From positions 682,001 to 746,000 of the forward strand of contig CAWCIW010000001.1 in assembly GCA_963795825.1 (NCBI GenBank): a DNA stretch of 64,000 bases, given 5' to 3'. Positions 25,834-35,256 of the stretch are shown one piece after another. Every line of letters begins with the position of its first letter. Position 1 is the first letter of the stretch. The notes under the pieces are model-generated. The model ran no database searches, had not been told where the DNA came from, and saw only the letters and a program-made list of their open reading frames with translations. The position numbers and the translations under genes are program-made. Source of the DNA: BOG-908 sp963795825. GTDB lineage: Bacteria > Pseudomonadota > Alphaproteobacteria > Acetobacterales > Acetobacteraceae.

Positions 25834-26901
25834 CTACAACAAACAAACCCGCAGCGCCTCCGCCAGCCGCCCCGCATCCAGCCGCCAGTCCGGCACCCCA
25901 CCAACGCAAACCGGCGGATCGTCCAGCAGCCGCCGCAGCGTCGCCGCGATCGCGCCGGCCTCAACCTCGCACAGCAGCGCCGCGCCCTGCCCCGCGAGCT
26001 GCTCGGCCAGCCCGCCCACCCGCGTGGCCACAACCCAGCGCCCGGCCGCCAGCGCCGCAGCCGCCACCCCGCTCTGGCTGGCCTCGCGATGGGTGAGCAC
26101 CACCGCGTCGGACCACGCGATCAGCGCGCCCACCTCGTCCTCCGGCACCCAGCGGTTCTCCACGCTCACGCCCGGCAGCCCGCGCAACGCCGCCAGCGGC
26201 GCGCTTTCCGGCCCGGCGCCGACCACGCGTATCTCGATGTCGGGCCGCGGCAGCAGCAGGGCAAGCGCGTCGGCGAGCAGGTCGAGCCCTTTGTAAGGCA
26301 GCAGCCGGCCGAAGCAGAGCAGGCGCAATTTGCCGCCATGGGTGCGCGGCCGCGGCGGCGCGCGGTCCAGCGTATGCGGCGGCAGGCTGGTCTTCAGCAC
26401 CGGCTTGCCCGCCGTCAGGCCGAGCGCGTCCAGCCGCGCGCGCACGTGGTCCGACAGCACGACGATCGCGTCCGCCCGGCGCAGCAGCCGGCGTTGCAGC
26501 GTCATTTGCAGGGGGTAGCCGTCGCCGGGATGCAGGTCCGCATCGTGCGCCACCACGGCATACGGCACGCCCACCCGGCGCAAGGCGGCGTGCATGGCGA
26601 GGTCGAGCGGGCCGGGCATGGCGCACAGCGCCACGGCGGGTTGCAGCGCGCTGATCCGCCGCGCGAGCCAGGGGATGAACAGCGGCGCCTGCATGACGCG
26701 GCCCGCGTAGCTCGCGATGCTGTCATAGGTGGGCACCGGCAATTCGCAGCGCGGCCGGTGCGGGCCGGCCAGTATCTCGGCGCGGGTGGAGAGCGAGAGC
26801 GCGGCGTCGGTGCCGGGCAGCGTGTTGAACAAAGCGGCGAAATCGGCGGCTACACGGGGGCCGGCGCCGAAGCGGCCCCATTGCCAGACGAGTATCCTCA
26901 C
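25834..26901 (-). CDS. Glycosyltransferase family 4 protein
   Basis: 355 residues of GT-B fold. GTG 26901 overlaps the stop of the upstream glycosyltransferase (GTGA). Family features are the N-terminal RILVWQWGRFGAGPRV, the KLRLLCFGRLLPYKGLDLLADAL nucleotide-sugar motif (from about residue 192), and the HREASQSGVAAAALAAGRWVVATRVGGLAEQL segment replacing the usual E-x7-E motif. The donor is usually an NDP-sugar and the product a surface polysaccharide or LPS. It is the distal gene of a two-gene unit on this strand in a larger glycan cluster. Specificity is not predictable. Confidence 0.87.
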   Translation of the reverse strand: MRILVWQWGRFGAGPRVAADFAALFNTLPGTDAALSLSTRAEILAGPHRPRCELPVPTYDSIASYAGRVMQAPLFIPWLARRISALQPAVALCAMPGPLDLAMHAALRRVGVPYAVVAHDADLHPGDGYPLQMTLQRRLLRRADAIVVLSDHVRARLDALGLTAGKPVLKTSLPPHTLDRAPPRPRTHGGKLRLLCFGRLLPYKGLDLLADALALLLPRPDIEIRVVGAGPESAPLAALRGLPGVSVENRWVPEDEVGALIAWSDAVVLTHREASQSGVAAAALAAGRWVVATRVGGLAEQLAGQGAALLCEVEAGAIAATLRRLLDDPPVCVGGVPDWRLDAGRLAEALRVCLL

Positions 26902-28119
26902 GGGCCGTCCACCGGCAGCCCGAGCCCGCGCACCGCCTCGGCCAGCGGACCCACCCCGAGCCGCGACGTCGCAGCCGCGCGCCCGGCCTCACCGAAGCGC
27001 GTGCGCAAGTCGGCATCGTCGGCGAGCCGGACGAGTGCGGCGGCCGCGGCACCCACATCCGCCTCGGCCCAGACCGCGCCTGGCGCCTCGAACACCCCGC
27101 GCGGATCGACCGCCGGCACCAGCGTGTAAGCGATCGGCACGCCGCAGGTGTCGTCGAGGAAATCGGTGGTGCCGGACCAATCGGTGGCCACCACGGGGCG
27201 GCCGAGCAGCATGGCTTCGGCCGGCACCAGGCCGAAGCCCTCGCTGCGGTGCAGGCTGAGCACGATGTCGGCGCAGCGTGTGAGGGCGTGGTTGTCGGCG
27301 GCGGGGAGCAGGCGGGTCTCGAGCCGGATGTTGGCGGCGCCGGCGATCAGCGCCTGCAGGCGCGCGAGATCGTCCGGCGCGTGGTCGGCATGGGTGATCT
27401 TCAGCAGGAGTATGCGGTCGGCGCGGTCGCCAAAGGCGCGGCGGTGGGCGGCGATCGCGGCCTCGGGGTTCTTGCGCGCGTAGCTGGAGGCCAGGCTGAA
27501 CGAAACCAGCACCACCACGGCGTCCGGCGGCAAGCCGAAATCCGCGCGCGTCAGGCTGGCGGGCGCGGGCGGCCGGGCGGCCACCGGATGCGGCACCACG
27601 CGCACCCGGCCCGGGGCGAGCGGCTCGAGGGCGGCGGCGGTGAAGCGCGACGGCGCCCATATCTCGTGCACGAAGCGCGCGCCGAACCGCCACATATCGG
27701 GCACCACGCCCAGCTCCCACGCCCAGTAGCCCACCACGCGCCGGCCGCGCAGCAGGCCGCGCGGCAGGCGGAGCAACGCCGCCGGCAGCATCGGCGCGTT
27801 CACATGCAGCACCAGCGGCGCGCCGGGCGGGGGCGCCCCGGCAGGTTCGGGCGGGCGCGGCGTGCCAGGTGGCAGCAGCCCGCATTCCATCTGCCATGCC
27901 GGCACGCCGAGCGCTTCCAGCCCCGCCAGCATCAGCCGCGCGCCCTCGCCCAGCCCCGAAGCGCGGCTGATCTCGCCGCCCACCACCACGCCGGCGTGCG
28001 CGGCGGGCGCCGGCCAGTCCGGCCGTGGCGCGAGCAGGGCCGAGGCGCGGGCCAGCGCGCGCCGCCTTGGGCCTTGCGGCAAGTGCCTGCCAGGCGCGGT
28101 GCAAAGGGGTTTTCGGCAT
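26898..28119 (-). CDS. Glycosyltransferase family 4-like protein, probable frame break near the N-terminus
   Basis: About 407 residues after correction. The body shows HAGVVVGGEISRASGLGEGARLMLAGL, YWAWELGVVPDMW, EIWAPSRFTAAAL, FSLASSYARKNPEAAI and SLHRSEGFGLVPAEAMLLGRPVVATDWSG, the classical GT4 acceptor and donor motifs. The best start, ATG 28119 (MPKTPLHRAWQALAARPKAAR), is in a different frame from the body; the change falls in the GC-dinucleotide run at 28055-28062. Otherwise translation would have to begin from a rare start in the body frame. The stop overlaps the next glycosyltransferase. It is divergent from the M14-like gene at 28234. Confidence 0.82.
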
Positions 28120-28233
28120 GATGCCCGGCAAACTCCGGCAGACGAAGGCATGTCCAACGATCGGCCACCCCCGGTTGCGGGCTGGCGCGCCGGGTATAGA
28201 CTGCGCCCGCAGGTATGCGACAGGGGGAGGGCG

Positions 28234-29190
28234 ATGCAGGACTCGGCCACCTCCCCGGAACCAGGCGTGCTCCCCGCCTTCGACATCGCGTTCGCCGCAC
28301 CCGACCTCTCCGCCTGGCGCGCCGGCAATCGCGGGCTGGAAGGCTTCTGGACGTTCGACGGCCCGGCCCCCGGGCCGCACCTCGTGCTCGTGGCGCTGAT
28401 CCACGGCAACGAGATCGCCGGCGCGGTGGTGCTGGACCGCCTGCTGCGCGCCCCGCCCGCCCTCTTGGGCGGTCGCCTCACCGTGGGCTTCGCCAACCTG
28501 GCCGCCTATGCGCGGTTCGACCCGGCCCAGCCCACCGCCTCGCGCTACCTCGACGAGGACATGAACCGCCTGTGGGATGCCGAGTCGCTCGATGGGCCGC
28601 GCCGCTCCTCCGAACTCGTCCGCGCCCGCGCAATGCGCAGACTGGTCGACAGCGCCGACGTGCTGCTCGACCTGCACTCGATGCTCTGGCCGTCCGACCC
28701 GCTGATCCTGAGCGGCCCCACCGCCCGCGGCCGCGCGCTCGCCGGCCGGATCGGCACGCCGGGCCTGGTGGTGGCCGACCGCGGCCATCTCGGCGGCCGC
28801 CGGCTGATCGACTACGCGCCGTTCTGGGCGGAGCCGGGCGCGCGCACGGCGGTGCTGGCGGAAGCCGGCCAGCATTGGCGGCTGGGCACCGTGGCCACGA
28901 TGCAGGCGGCGATCGACGGCGTGCTGGCGGCCACGGGGCTGGTTGCGGCCGCGCCCCCTGGCGCCGCGCCGGTGTTTGCAGAGGTGGCGGAGACGGTGAC
29001 GGCGTGTACCGGCGCATTCGGGTTCACCGAGCCGTTCCGGGGCGGGCATGTGGTGCCGCATGCGGGCACGCTGATCGCGATGGATGGGGTGACGGAGATA
29101 CGCACGCCGCACGATTCGTGTTTGCTGGTGATGCCGAGTTTGCGGCCGAGCCGGGGGCATACGGCGGTGCGATTGGCGCGGTTCACGTAG
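28234..29190 (+). CDS. M14-like zinc deacylase (succinylglutamate desuccinylase/aspartoacylase family)
   Basis: 318 residues. ATG 28234 is preceded by GGGGGAGG (28223-28230). The zinc motif is HGNEIAGAVVLDRLL (His and Glu, about residues 58-61), with the third ligand His in VLLDLHSMLWPSDP, and the family arginine/asparagine pair in LDEDMNRLWD. EAGQHW near residue 210 contains the catalytic Glu. Members remove acyl groups from amino acids or modified sugars; in a glycan cluster a role in trimming or deacylating a precursor is possible, but the substrate is unknown. A full palindromic repeat fills exactly the space to the next gene. Confidence 0.85.
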   Translation: MQDSATSPEPGVLPAFDIAFAAPDLSAWRAGNRGLEGFWTFDGPAPGPHLVLVALIHGNEIAGAVVLDRLLRAPPALLGGRLTVGFANLAAYARFDPAQPTASRYLDEDMNRLWDAESLDGPRRSSELVRARAMRRLVDSADVLLDLHSMLWPSDPLILSGPTARGRALAGRIGTPGLVVADRGHLGGRRLIDYAPFWAEPGARTAVLAEAGQHWRLGTVATMQAAIDGVLAATGLVAAAPPGAAPVFAEVAETVTACTGAFGFTEPFRGGHVVPHAGTLIAMDGVTEIRTPHDSCLLVMPSLRPSRGHTAVRLARFT

Positions 29191-29370
29191 GGCAAGGAAG
29201 GCCTTCTTTTTCGAGAAAAAGAAGCAAAAAGCTTTTGCTCTGACGTCTGCATCGGCGCCCACGCTCTTTCTGCCAGGCCGGGCGTTGCAGAAATGGGTGG
29301 GCTTGTGCGCAGGCGTCGGGGCAAAAGTTTTTTGCTTCTTTTTTTCAAAAAAGAAGGCCTTTCTTCCTCC
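29191..29370. repeat. Palindromic intergenic repeat filling stop-to-start gap
   Basis: 180 bases from the base after the M14-like stop to the base before the GTG of the next gene. Left hairpin CTTCTTTTTCGAG/AAAAAGAAG, GACGTCTGC arm, centre TTTCTGCCAGGC...TTGCAGAAA, GCAGGCGTCGG arm, right hairpin CTTCTTTTTTTC/AAAAAAGAAG. No separate ribosome binding site remains for the downstream gene, so AGAAGG of the repeat may serve. Confidence 0.9.
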
Positions 29371-30294
29371 GTGCACCGCATCCTCTTCCTCACCGCCACC
29401 CGCCTTGGCGATGCCGTCCTCTCCACCGGCCTGCTCGCCCACCTCGCGCGCACCTACCCAAAGGCCCGCTTCACAATCGCCTGCGGCCCCGTCGCCGCCG
29501 GCTTGTTCGCCCGCTTCCCGCAGCTCGACCGGGTGATCGTCGTCGATAAACGCCGCTACGACCTGCATTGGCTCAGCCTGTGGCACCAGGTCGCGTGGAC
29601 GCGGTGGGACCTTGTGGTGGATCTGCGCGGCTCGGCGCTCAGCCTCCTGCTGCCGGCCCGCCGGCGCGCCATCATGCGCGGCGGGCGTCGCGCCGGCCAC
29701 CGGCTCGGCCATATCGCCGGCGTGCTCGATCTGCCCATCACCCCGATGCCCACCGTATGGACCGCGCCCGCCGACCGCACCCGCGCCGATATCCTGCTGC
29801 CCTCCGGCGAAATGTTCGTGGGGCTCGGCCCGACCGCCAACTGGGCCGGCAAGATGTGGCCGGCCGAGCGCTTCATCGCGCTGGCGGCCGGGCTGGCGCG
29901 GCGGCTGCCCGGCGTCCGCTTCGCGGTATTCGGCGGGCCCGGCACCGCCGAGCGCGGGGCTGCCGCCCGGGTGATCGCCGAACTGTCCGGCGCGATCGAC
30001 CTGGTGGGCCTGCTCACATTGCCGCAGGCGGCTTCGTGCCTGGCGCGTTGCATCCTGTTCGTGGGCAACGATTCGGGGCTGATGCACCTGGCGGCGGCGG
30101 CCGGCACGCCGACGCTCGGGCTGTTCGGCCCCACGCCGGCCAGCGAGTATGCGCCTTCGGGGCGATGTGCGTCGGCGGTGCTGGCGGATGGGGCGCCGGG
30201 GCGTTCTGCGATGGACCGGCTGCCGGTGGAGGCGGTGCTTTGGGCGGCGTTCGATCTGCTGGAGCGGGATGGGCGGTTGGTGGTGCCGGTATGA
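29371..30294 (+). CDS. Glycosyltransferase family 9 (heptosyltransferase-like)
   Basis: 307 residues. GTG 29371 (MHRILFLTATRLGDAVLSTG) is the natural start: the N-terminal FLTATRLGDAVLSTGLL loop is the GT9 signature, and everything upstream is repeat sequence. The C-terminal donor site has FVGNDSGLMHLAAAAGTPTLGLFGPTPASEYAP, matching the ADP-heptose site of WaaC/WaaF-like enzymes. GLGPTANWAGKMWPAERF in the middle is also conserved. It probably adds heptose or a related sugar to the LPS core. It lies in a row of plus-strand glycan genes separated by palindromic repeats. Confidence 0.9.
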   Translation: MHRILFLTATRLGDAVLSTGLLAHLARTYPKARFTIACGPVAAGLFARFPQLDRVIVVDKRRYDLHWLSLWHQVAWTRWDLVVDLRGSALSLLLPARRRAIMRGGRRAGHRLGHIAGVLDLPITPMPTVWTAPADRTRADILLPSGEMFVGLGPTANWAGKMWPAERFIALAAGLARRLPGVRFAVFGGPGTAERGAAARVIAELSGAIDLVGLLTLPQAASCLARCILFVGNDSGLMHLAAAAGTPTLGLFGPTPASEYAPSGRCASAVLADGAPGRSAMDRLPVEAVLWAAFDLLERDGRLVVPV

Positions 30295-30296
30295 GG

Positions 30297-30478
30297 GGAG
30301 AAAGCAAGGCCTTCTTTTTCGAGAAAAAGAAGCAAAAAGCTTTTGCTCCGACGCCTGCCCGGAGGTGCGCGCCCATTCTGCCACAGCGGGACTTGCAGAA
30401 AGAGACGAGGCCGCGGAGCAGGCGGGGAGCAAAAGTTTTTTGGTCCTTTTTTTCAAAAAAGGACTGCTTGCTTCCTGT
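30297..30478. repeat. Palindromic intergenic repeat, full copy
   Basis: Starts two bases after the GT9 stop. Left hairpin CTTCTTTTTCGAG/AAAAAGAAG, CCGACGCCTGC arm, centre ATTCTGCCACAGC...TTGCAGAAAG, GCAGGCGGGG arm, right hairpin GTCCTTTTTTTC/AAAAAAGGAC. It ends about 9 bases before the next start codon. Confidence 0.88.
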
Positions 30479-30487
30479 GCTTGCCCA

Positions 30488-31510
30488 ATGAAAGTCGCCC
30501 ACCTGATGGCAGGCGCCGAAAACGGCGGCGCGGAGCTGTTCTACGAGCGCCTCTGCGAAGCCCAGGCCGCCGCCGGCGACGACGTGCTGCCGCTCATCCG
30601 CCGCAACGCGGCCCGCGCCGCCCGCCTCGAAGCCTCCAGCCTGGCCCCCGTCCAGCTAGGCTTCGGCGGCGCGCTGGATTTCTGGACCAGGCCCCGCCTG
30701 GCGCGCCAGCTCCGCCGCTTCGCCCCGAGGGTCGCCGTCGCCTGGATGGGCCGCGCGGCCCGCCATGCCCCGGCCGGCCCCTGGGTGCTCGTCGGCCGGC
30801 TCGGCGGGTACTACGACCTGCGCCAGTTCGCCCGCTGCGACCATCTGGTCGGCAACACGCAGGGCATGGTGGACTGGATACGCGCGCAGGGCTTCCCGCC
30901 CGACCGCGTGCACCATCTGCCAAACTTCTCGCCCGACCTCTCCGGCGCCGTGCCCGCCGCGCTGCCGGTGCCGGCGGGCGCGCCAGTGGTGCTGGCGATG
31001 GGCCGCCTGCACCGCAACAAGGGGTTTGACATACTGATCGCGGCGGCCAGCCGCCTGCCGCAGATCCATGTGGCGATCGCCGGCGACGGGCCGGAGCGTG
31101 TGGCGTTGCAACGGCTCGCGTCGCATGCCGGCGTGGCGGCGCGGGTGCATTTCCTGGGTTGGCGGACGGATACCGCGTCGCTGCTCGCGGCATGTACCGT
31201 GCTGGCGTGCCCGAGCCGCAGCGAGCCGCTGGGCAATGTGGTGCTCGAGGCGTTCTCGGCGGGGCGGCCGGTGGTGGCGTCGATGGCCGACGGGCCGCGC
31301 GAGCTGATCGAGAGCGGGCGGACGGGCGTGCTGGTGGCAGGCGAGAGCGCGATCGCGCTGGCGGCGGGGATCGAGGGAATTTTGCAGCGGCCGGGCCAGG
31401 CGTCGGCAATGGCGCTGGCGGGGCGGGCGCGGTTCGAGGCGGTGCATGCGGAGGCGCCGGTGCTGGCACGGTGGCGGCGGTTTCTCGGCGCTGTGGAGAA
31501 GGCGAAGTGA
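30488..31510 (+). CDS. Glycosyltransferase family 4 protein
   Basis: 340 residues. ATG 30488 (MKVAHLMAGAENGGAELFYERL) fits the GT4 N-terminus with the GGAE loop. Further motifs are PNFSPDL, VVLAMGRLHRNKGFDILIAA (donor domain start, about residue 162), IAGDGPER, FLGWRTDTASLLAAC and PSRSEPLGNVVLEAFSAGRPVVAS, the E-x7-E donor site. It is close to WaaG/RfaB-like or exopolysaccharide enzymes. Position between a heptosyltransferase-like gene and an asparagine synthase suggests LPS core or O-antigen assembly. The stop is followed immediately by a repeat copy. Confidence 0.9.
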   Translation: MKVAHLMAGAENGGAELFYERLCEAQAAAGDDVLPLIRRNAARAARLEASSLAPVQLGFGGALDFWTRPRLARQLRRFAPRVAVAWMGRAARHAPAGPWVLVGRLGGYYDLRQFARCDHLVGNTQGMVDWIRAQGFPPDRVHHLPNFSPDLSGAVPAALPVPAGAPVVLAMGRLHRNKGFDILIAAASRLPQIHVAIAGDGPERVALQRLASHAGVAARVHFLGWRTDTASLLAACTVLACPSRSEPLGNVVLEAFSAGRPVVASMADGPRELIESGRTGVLVAGESAIALAAGIEGILQRPGQASAMALAGRARFEAVHAEAPVLARWRRFLGAVEKAK

Positions 31511-31690
31511 GGCAAGGAAGCAGTCCTTTTTTGAAAAACAGGACCAAAAAACTTTTGCTTCCCCGCCTGCCGCACGGCTCCATCTGGTTCTGCCAGCGCG
31601 CCCCTGGCAGAAAGAGCCGAAGCCGTGGTGCAACCGTCGGGAGCAAAAGCTTTTTGCTTCTTTTTCTCGAAAAAGAAGGCCTTCCTTCCT
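31511..31690. repeat. Palindromic intergenic repeat filling stop-to-start gap
   Basis: 180 bases between the GT4 stop (31508-31510) and the asnB ATG (31692). Left hairpin GTCCTTTTTTGAAAAACAGGAC (one mismatch), CCCGCCTGC arm, centre GTTCTGCCAG...CTGGCAGAAAG, CAACCGTCGGG arm, right hairpin CTTCTTTTTCTCG/AAAAAGAAG. Confidence 0.88.
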
Positions 31691-31691
31691 G

Positions 31692-33449
31692 ATGTGCGGC
31701 ATAGCCGGCCTGGCCCTCTCCCAAACCGCCCCCCCGCCCGACCCGGCCCTCCTGGCCGCGCTGGCACGCGGCATAGCCCATCGCGGCCCGGACGGCGGCA
31801 ATACCGTGATCCTCGGCCAGGCCGCGCTCGTGCACGCCCGCCTGGCCATCATCGACCTGGCCGGCGGCGCCCAGCCGCTGCACGCCGGCCCCGCCGCGCT
31901 GATCGCCAACGGCGAGATCTACAACTACCGCGAGCTCCGCGCCGCCATGCCGGATACCGCGTTTGCCACCCACAGCGACTGCGAGCCGCCGCTGCATCTG
32001 TTCGCCGCCGAGCCCGCCGGCTACGCGCTGCGCCTGCGTGGCATGTTCGCCATCGCCATCGCCGACCAGGCCGGCCGCGCGCTGACCCTCACGCGCGATC
32101 CGTTCGGCATCAAACCGCTGTACTGGGCGCGCATCGCCGGCGGCATCGCCTTTGCGAGTGAGCCGCAGGCGTTGCTCGGCGCCGGACTGGCGGCGCGCGG
32201 CACACGGGCGGCCGCGCGCGCCGAGCTGCTGCAGATGCAGTTCACCACGGGCGCCGAGACGATCTTCCCCGGCATTTTCCGCGTGTTGCCGGGCGAGACA
32301 TTGCGCATCCTCGACGGCGCGCTGGTCGGGCGCAGCCGCGCCGCCGCACTTCCGGCCGGCCCACCGGAGGAGATCGGCGAGGCGGACGCGCTGGCGCGGC
32401 TCGACCGCGCGCTGCTGGAGAGCGTCGACCTGCACCAGCGCAGCGATGTGCCGTATGGCCTGTTCCTCTCCGGCGGTATCGACAGCGCGGCGATCCTGGC
32501 CACCATGGCGCGGCTGGACAGCCGGCCGGTGCTGGCGTTCACCGCCGGCTTCGACGTGGCCGAGGCCGCCGACGAGCGCGCGCAGGCGGCCGCGATGGCC
32601 CGCTCGGTGGGCGCCGCGCACGAGACGATCGACATCACGCGCGAGATGGTGTGGGCCGAGCTGCCGCGTATCGTGGCGTGTATGGATGATCCGGCGGCGG
32701 ATTACGCGATCATCCCGACCTGGTTCCTGGCGCGCCACGCGCGCGCGCGGGTGAAGGTGGTGCTGTCCGGCGAGGGCGGCGACGAGATTTTCGGCGGCTA
32801 CGGCCGCTACCGCAGCGCGATGCGGCCGCGCTGGCTGGGTGGCCGGGCGATGCGCGGCCGCGGCACGTTCGACGGGCTGGACGTTCTGCGCACGCGGTCC
32901 GCTGGCTGGCGCAACGGGCTGGCCGCTGTGGAAGCACTGGCCGGCGCCGGCGGCCGCTCCCGGCTGCAGACCGCGCAGGCCAGCGACGTCGTCGACTGGC
33001 TGCCGAACGATCTACTCGCCAAGCTGGACCGCTGCCTGATGGCGCACGGCGTGGAAGGCCGCACGCCGTTCCTCGATCCGGCAATCGCGGCGGCCGGGTT
33101 CCGCCTGCCGGACGCGCTCAAGGTGCGCGACGGCCGCGGCAAATATTTGCTGCGTCGGTGGCTGGCGGAGGCGGCGCCTGCGTCGCGGCCGTTCGCGCCC
33201 AAGCAGGGGTTCACGGTGCCGATCGGCGCCTGGATCGCGCAGGATGGGGCGCGGCTGGGGCGATTGGTGGCGCGGCAGGCGGGGGTGCTGGAGATCGCCG
33301 AGCCTGGTCGGGTGGAGGCGGTGTTCCGCGCAGCCGGCGGGCGGCGGGCTGGGGCGGCGGCCTGGATGCTGCTGTTCTATGCGCTGTGGCATCGGGCGCA
33401 TGTGGAGGGGGCGGCGCTCGAGGGCGGCGTGCTGGATGTGCTTGGGTAG
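31692..33449 (+). CDS. asnB: Asparagine synthase, glutamine-hydrolysing
   Basis: 585 residues. MCGIAG at the N-terminus gives the catalytic Cys2 of the class II glutaminase domain (to about residue 185; RLAIIDL, NGEIYNY, DPFGIKPLYW). The synthase domain has the ATP pyrophosphatase loop FLSGGIDSAAI and LSGEGGDEIFGGYGRY. The C-terminal part has KVRDGRGKYLLRRWL and APKQGFTVPIG, typical of the AsnB proteins found in polysaccharide clusters. Such enzymes may make asparagine or amidate a sugar acid or other cluster product. ATG 31692 has the Cys next to it, which fixes the start. Upstream sequence is entirely repeat. Confidence 0.93.
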   Translation: MCGIAGLALSQTAPPPDPALLAALARGIAHRGPDGGNTVILGQAALVHARLAIIDLAGGAQPLHAGPAALIANGEIYNYRELRAAMPDTAFATHSDCEPPLHLFAAEPAGYALRLRGMFAIAIADQAGRALTLTRDPFGIKPLYWARIAGGIAFASEPQALLGAGLAARGTRAAARAELLQMQFTTGAETIFPGIFRVLPGETLRILDGALVGRSRAAALPAGPPEEIGEADALARLDRALLESVDLHQRSDVPYGLFLSGGIDSAAILATMARLDSRPVLAFTAGFDVAEAADERAQAAAMARSVGAAHETIDITREMVWAELPRIVACMDDPAADYAIIPTWFLARHARARVKVVLSGEGGDEIFGGYGRYRSAMRPRWLGGRAMRGRGTFDGLDVLRTRSAGWRNGLAAVEALAGAGGRSRLQTAQASDVVDWLPNDLLAKLDRCLMAHGVEGRTPFLDPAIAAAGFRLPDALKVRDGRGKYLLRRWLAEAAPASRPFAPKQGFTVPIGAWIAQDGARLGRLVARQAGVLEIAEPGRVEAVFRAAGGRRAGAAAWMLLFYALWHRAHVEGAALEGGVLDVLG

Positions 33450-33485
33450 GGTTTTGCTTGACCGGGCCGGCCTGGTGACTCGGGG

Positions 33486-33670
33486 GGCAAGGAAGGAAGT
33501 AGTCCTTTTTCGAGAAAAAGGACCAAAAAGCTTTTGCTGCGACGCCTGCACGGAAATCAGGCTCTTATTGCAGCGGTATCGGCTGGCAGGACGGGCGCGG
33601 GATGCGGGGCAGTCGTCACCGCAAAAGCTTTTTGGTCCTTTTTCTCGAAAAAGGACTGCTTTCTTCCTGC
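33486..33670. repeat. Palindromic intergenic repeat, full copy
   Basis: Left AGTAGTCCTTTTTCGAG/AAAAAGGACC hairpin, GCGACGCCTGCA arm, centre TATTGCAGC...GCTGGCAGG, right GGTCCTTTTTCTCG/AAAAAGGACTGC hairpin. Here the start is 36 bases after the asnB stop, farther than usual. The remaining bases up to the ppx start (33671-33771) hold no recognised feature. Confidence 0.87.
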
Positions 33671-33771
33671 CTTACTTCATTTGCACCCCGCTCGCGCCAG
33701 GGGTCCGCACGCAAGGCACGCCTGCAGCGCCCAGCCTTCTAGCGGCGCGGCACTTGCGGTACACCGCGCGC

Positions 33772-35256
33772 ATGACCCAAGCCGACACCCCCCGCTCCGC
33801 CGTCGTGGACCTCGGCTCCAACTCCGTGCGCCTCGTGGTGTTCGAGGGCCAGGGCCGCAACCCGCAGGCCATCTTCAACGAAAAAGCCGTGCTGCGCCTC
33901 GGCCGCGGGCTGCAACAGACCGGCCGGCTGAACGAGGAGGGCGTGGACCAGGCGCTCATGGTGATGGCGCGCTACGCGGCCATAGCGCGCGCCATGCACG
34001 CCGCTCCCTTTGAGGTATTGGCCACCGCCGCCGTGCGCGACGCCAGCAACGGTGCGGCCTTCATGGCCGCGCTGCGGGCCAACCTGCCGGGCATGACCCT
34101 GCGCGTGCTCAGCGGCGAGGAGGAGGCCGGGTTCTCCGCCGCCGGGCTGCTCTGCGGCATACCGGGGGCGGACGGCATACTGGCCGATATCGGCGGCGGC
34201 TCGCTCGAGGTGGTGCACCTCGCGGCGGGCGGCGTGCGGGCCGCACAGACCCTCAAGCTCGGCGTGCTGCGGCTGGCGGACCGCGCGGGCGCCGACGTGG
34301 TGCGCGCGCGCGCCATCGCCGAAGCGGACCTGGCCGGCGTGGGCTGGCTGGCGCAGGGCGCCGGGCGAGACCTCTATCTGGTCGGCGGCGCGTGGCGGGC
34401 GCTGGCGCGGATACACATGGAACAGACCGGCTATCCGCTGTCGATCGTGCATCATTACACGATCGGCCGGGAGGAGGCGCGCGACCTTTGCGGCGTGATC
34501 GGCTCGGCCAGCCGGCGGGCGCTGGAGCGGCTGCCCGGCATGTCGCGCCGGCGGGTGGACGACATGCCGTATGCCGCGGTGGTGCTGCGCCGGCTGCTGC
34601 GCGCGACCGACGCACGACGCGTGGTATTCTCCGCCAATGGCCTGCGCGAGGGCTGGTTCATGCAGACCGTGGCCAGTGCCGCGGCGCGCGCCGAGGATCC
34701 CGTGCTTGCCGCCTCGCAGGATCTGGCGGCGCGCTACGGCCGCGATCCGGCGCTGCCGCCCGCGCTGGTCAAGTGGACGGACGCGCTGTTCGACGGTGAG
34801 GCTGTGGAGGCAAGCCGGCTGCGCGCGGCGGCCTGCTGGATGAGCGATATCGGCAGCCAGGAACACCCGGAATACCGTTCCGAGCAGGCGTTCGCCCGCG
34901 TGTTGCGCCAGCCCGGTATCGCGCTCGACCATCACGCGCGGGCGTTCCTGGCGATGACCATCGCGCTGCGCTACGAGGCCGAGCCGGACACCGCATACCT
35001 CAATTCGGCGCGCATGCTGCTGGACATGCTGTCGTTGCGGCGGGCGGAGGTTCTGGGGACAGGGTTGCGGCTGGCCTATACGCTGTCGGGCGGCACGGCG
35101 GCTTTGCTGGCCGGCACGTCGCTGGTGCGCGCGCCGGGGCGGCTGGTGTTGCGGCTGGAGCAGGGCAGCGGCGTGTTCGCGGGCGAGGCGGTGACGCGGC
35201 GGTTGGAGCGGCTCGCGCAGGCGCTGGGGTTGGAGGCGGCTACCGAGGTGGTTTGA
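33772..35256 (+). CDS. ppx: Exopolyphosphatase, Ppx/GppA family
   Basis: 494 residues. ATG 33772 (MTQADTPRSAVVDLGSNSVRLVVFE): the VDLGSNSVRLVVFE loop is the first phosphate-binding motif of the ASKHA fold. ATAAVRDASNG, VLSGEEEAGFSAAG, ADIGGGSLEVVHL and LYLVGGAWRALARI follow in the expected order. The C-terminal half (from about 310) contains the HD-like helical domain seen in longer Ppx proteins (IALDHHARAFLAMTIALRYE). It degrades inorganic polyphosphate or pppGpp, so it bears on stringent response and phosphate stores. It is flanked on both sides by palindromic repeats, with no operon partner. Confidence 0.92.
   Translation: MTQADTPRSAVVDLGSNSVRLVVFEGQGRNPQAIFNEKAVLRLGRGLQQTGRLNEEGVDQALMVMARYAAIARAMHAAPFEVLATAAVRDASNGAAFMAALRANLPGMTLRVLSGEEEAGFSAAGLLCGIPGADGILADIGGGSLEVVHLAAGGVRAAQTLKLGVLRLADRAGADVVRARAIAEADLAGVGWLAQGAGRDLYLVGGAWRALARIHMEQTGYPLSIVHHYTIGREEARDLCGVIGSASRRALERLPGMSRRRVDDMPYAAVVLRRLLRATDARRVVFSANGLREGWFMQTVASAAARAEDPVLAASQDLAARYGRDPALPPALVKWTDALFDGEAVEASRLRAAACWMSDIGSQEHPEYRSEQAFARVLRQPGIALDHHARAFLAMTIALRYEAEPDTAYLNSARMLLDMLSLRRAEVLGTGLRLAYTLSGGTAALLAGTSLVRAPGRLVLRLEQGSGVFAGEAVTRRLERLAQALGLEAATEVV

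Noticed and set aside
26989..30456. Very long open frame (over 1100 codons) on the minus strand
   Set aside because: It runs antisense to M14, GT9 and other recognised genes, is full of Arg/Ala/Gly runs, matches no family, and arises from the absence of stop codons in GC-rich DNA. Only its first codons at 28119 are used as a possible start of a glycosyltransferase.
30594..32738. 714-codon minus-strand frame opposite glycosyltransferase and asnB
   Set aside because: It is an antisense shadow; both plus-strand genes carry complete family motifs.
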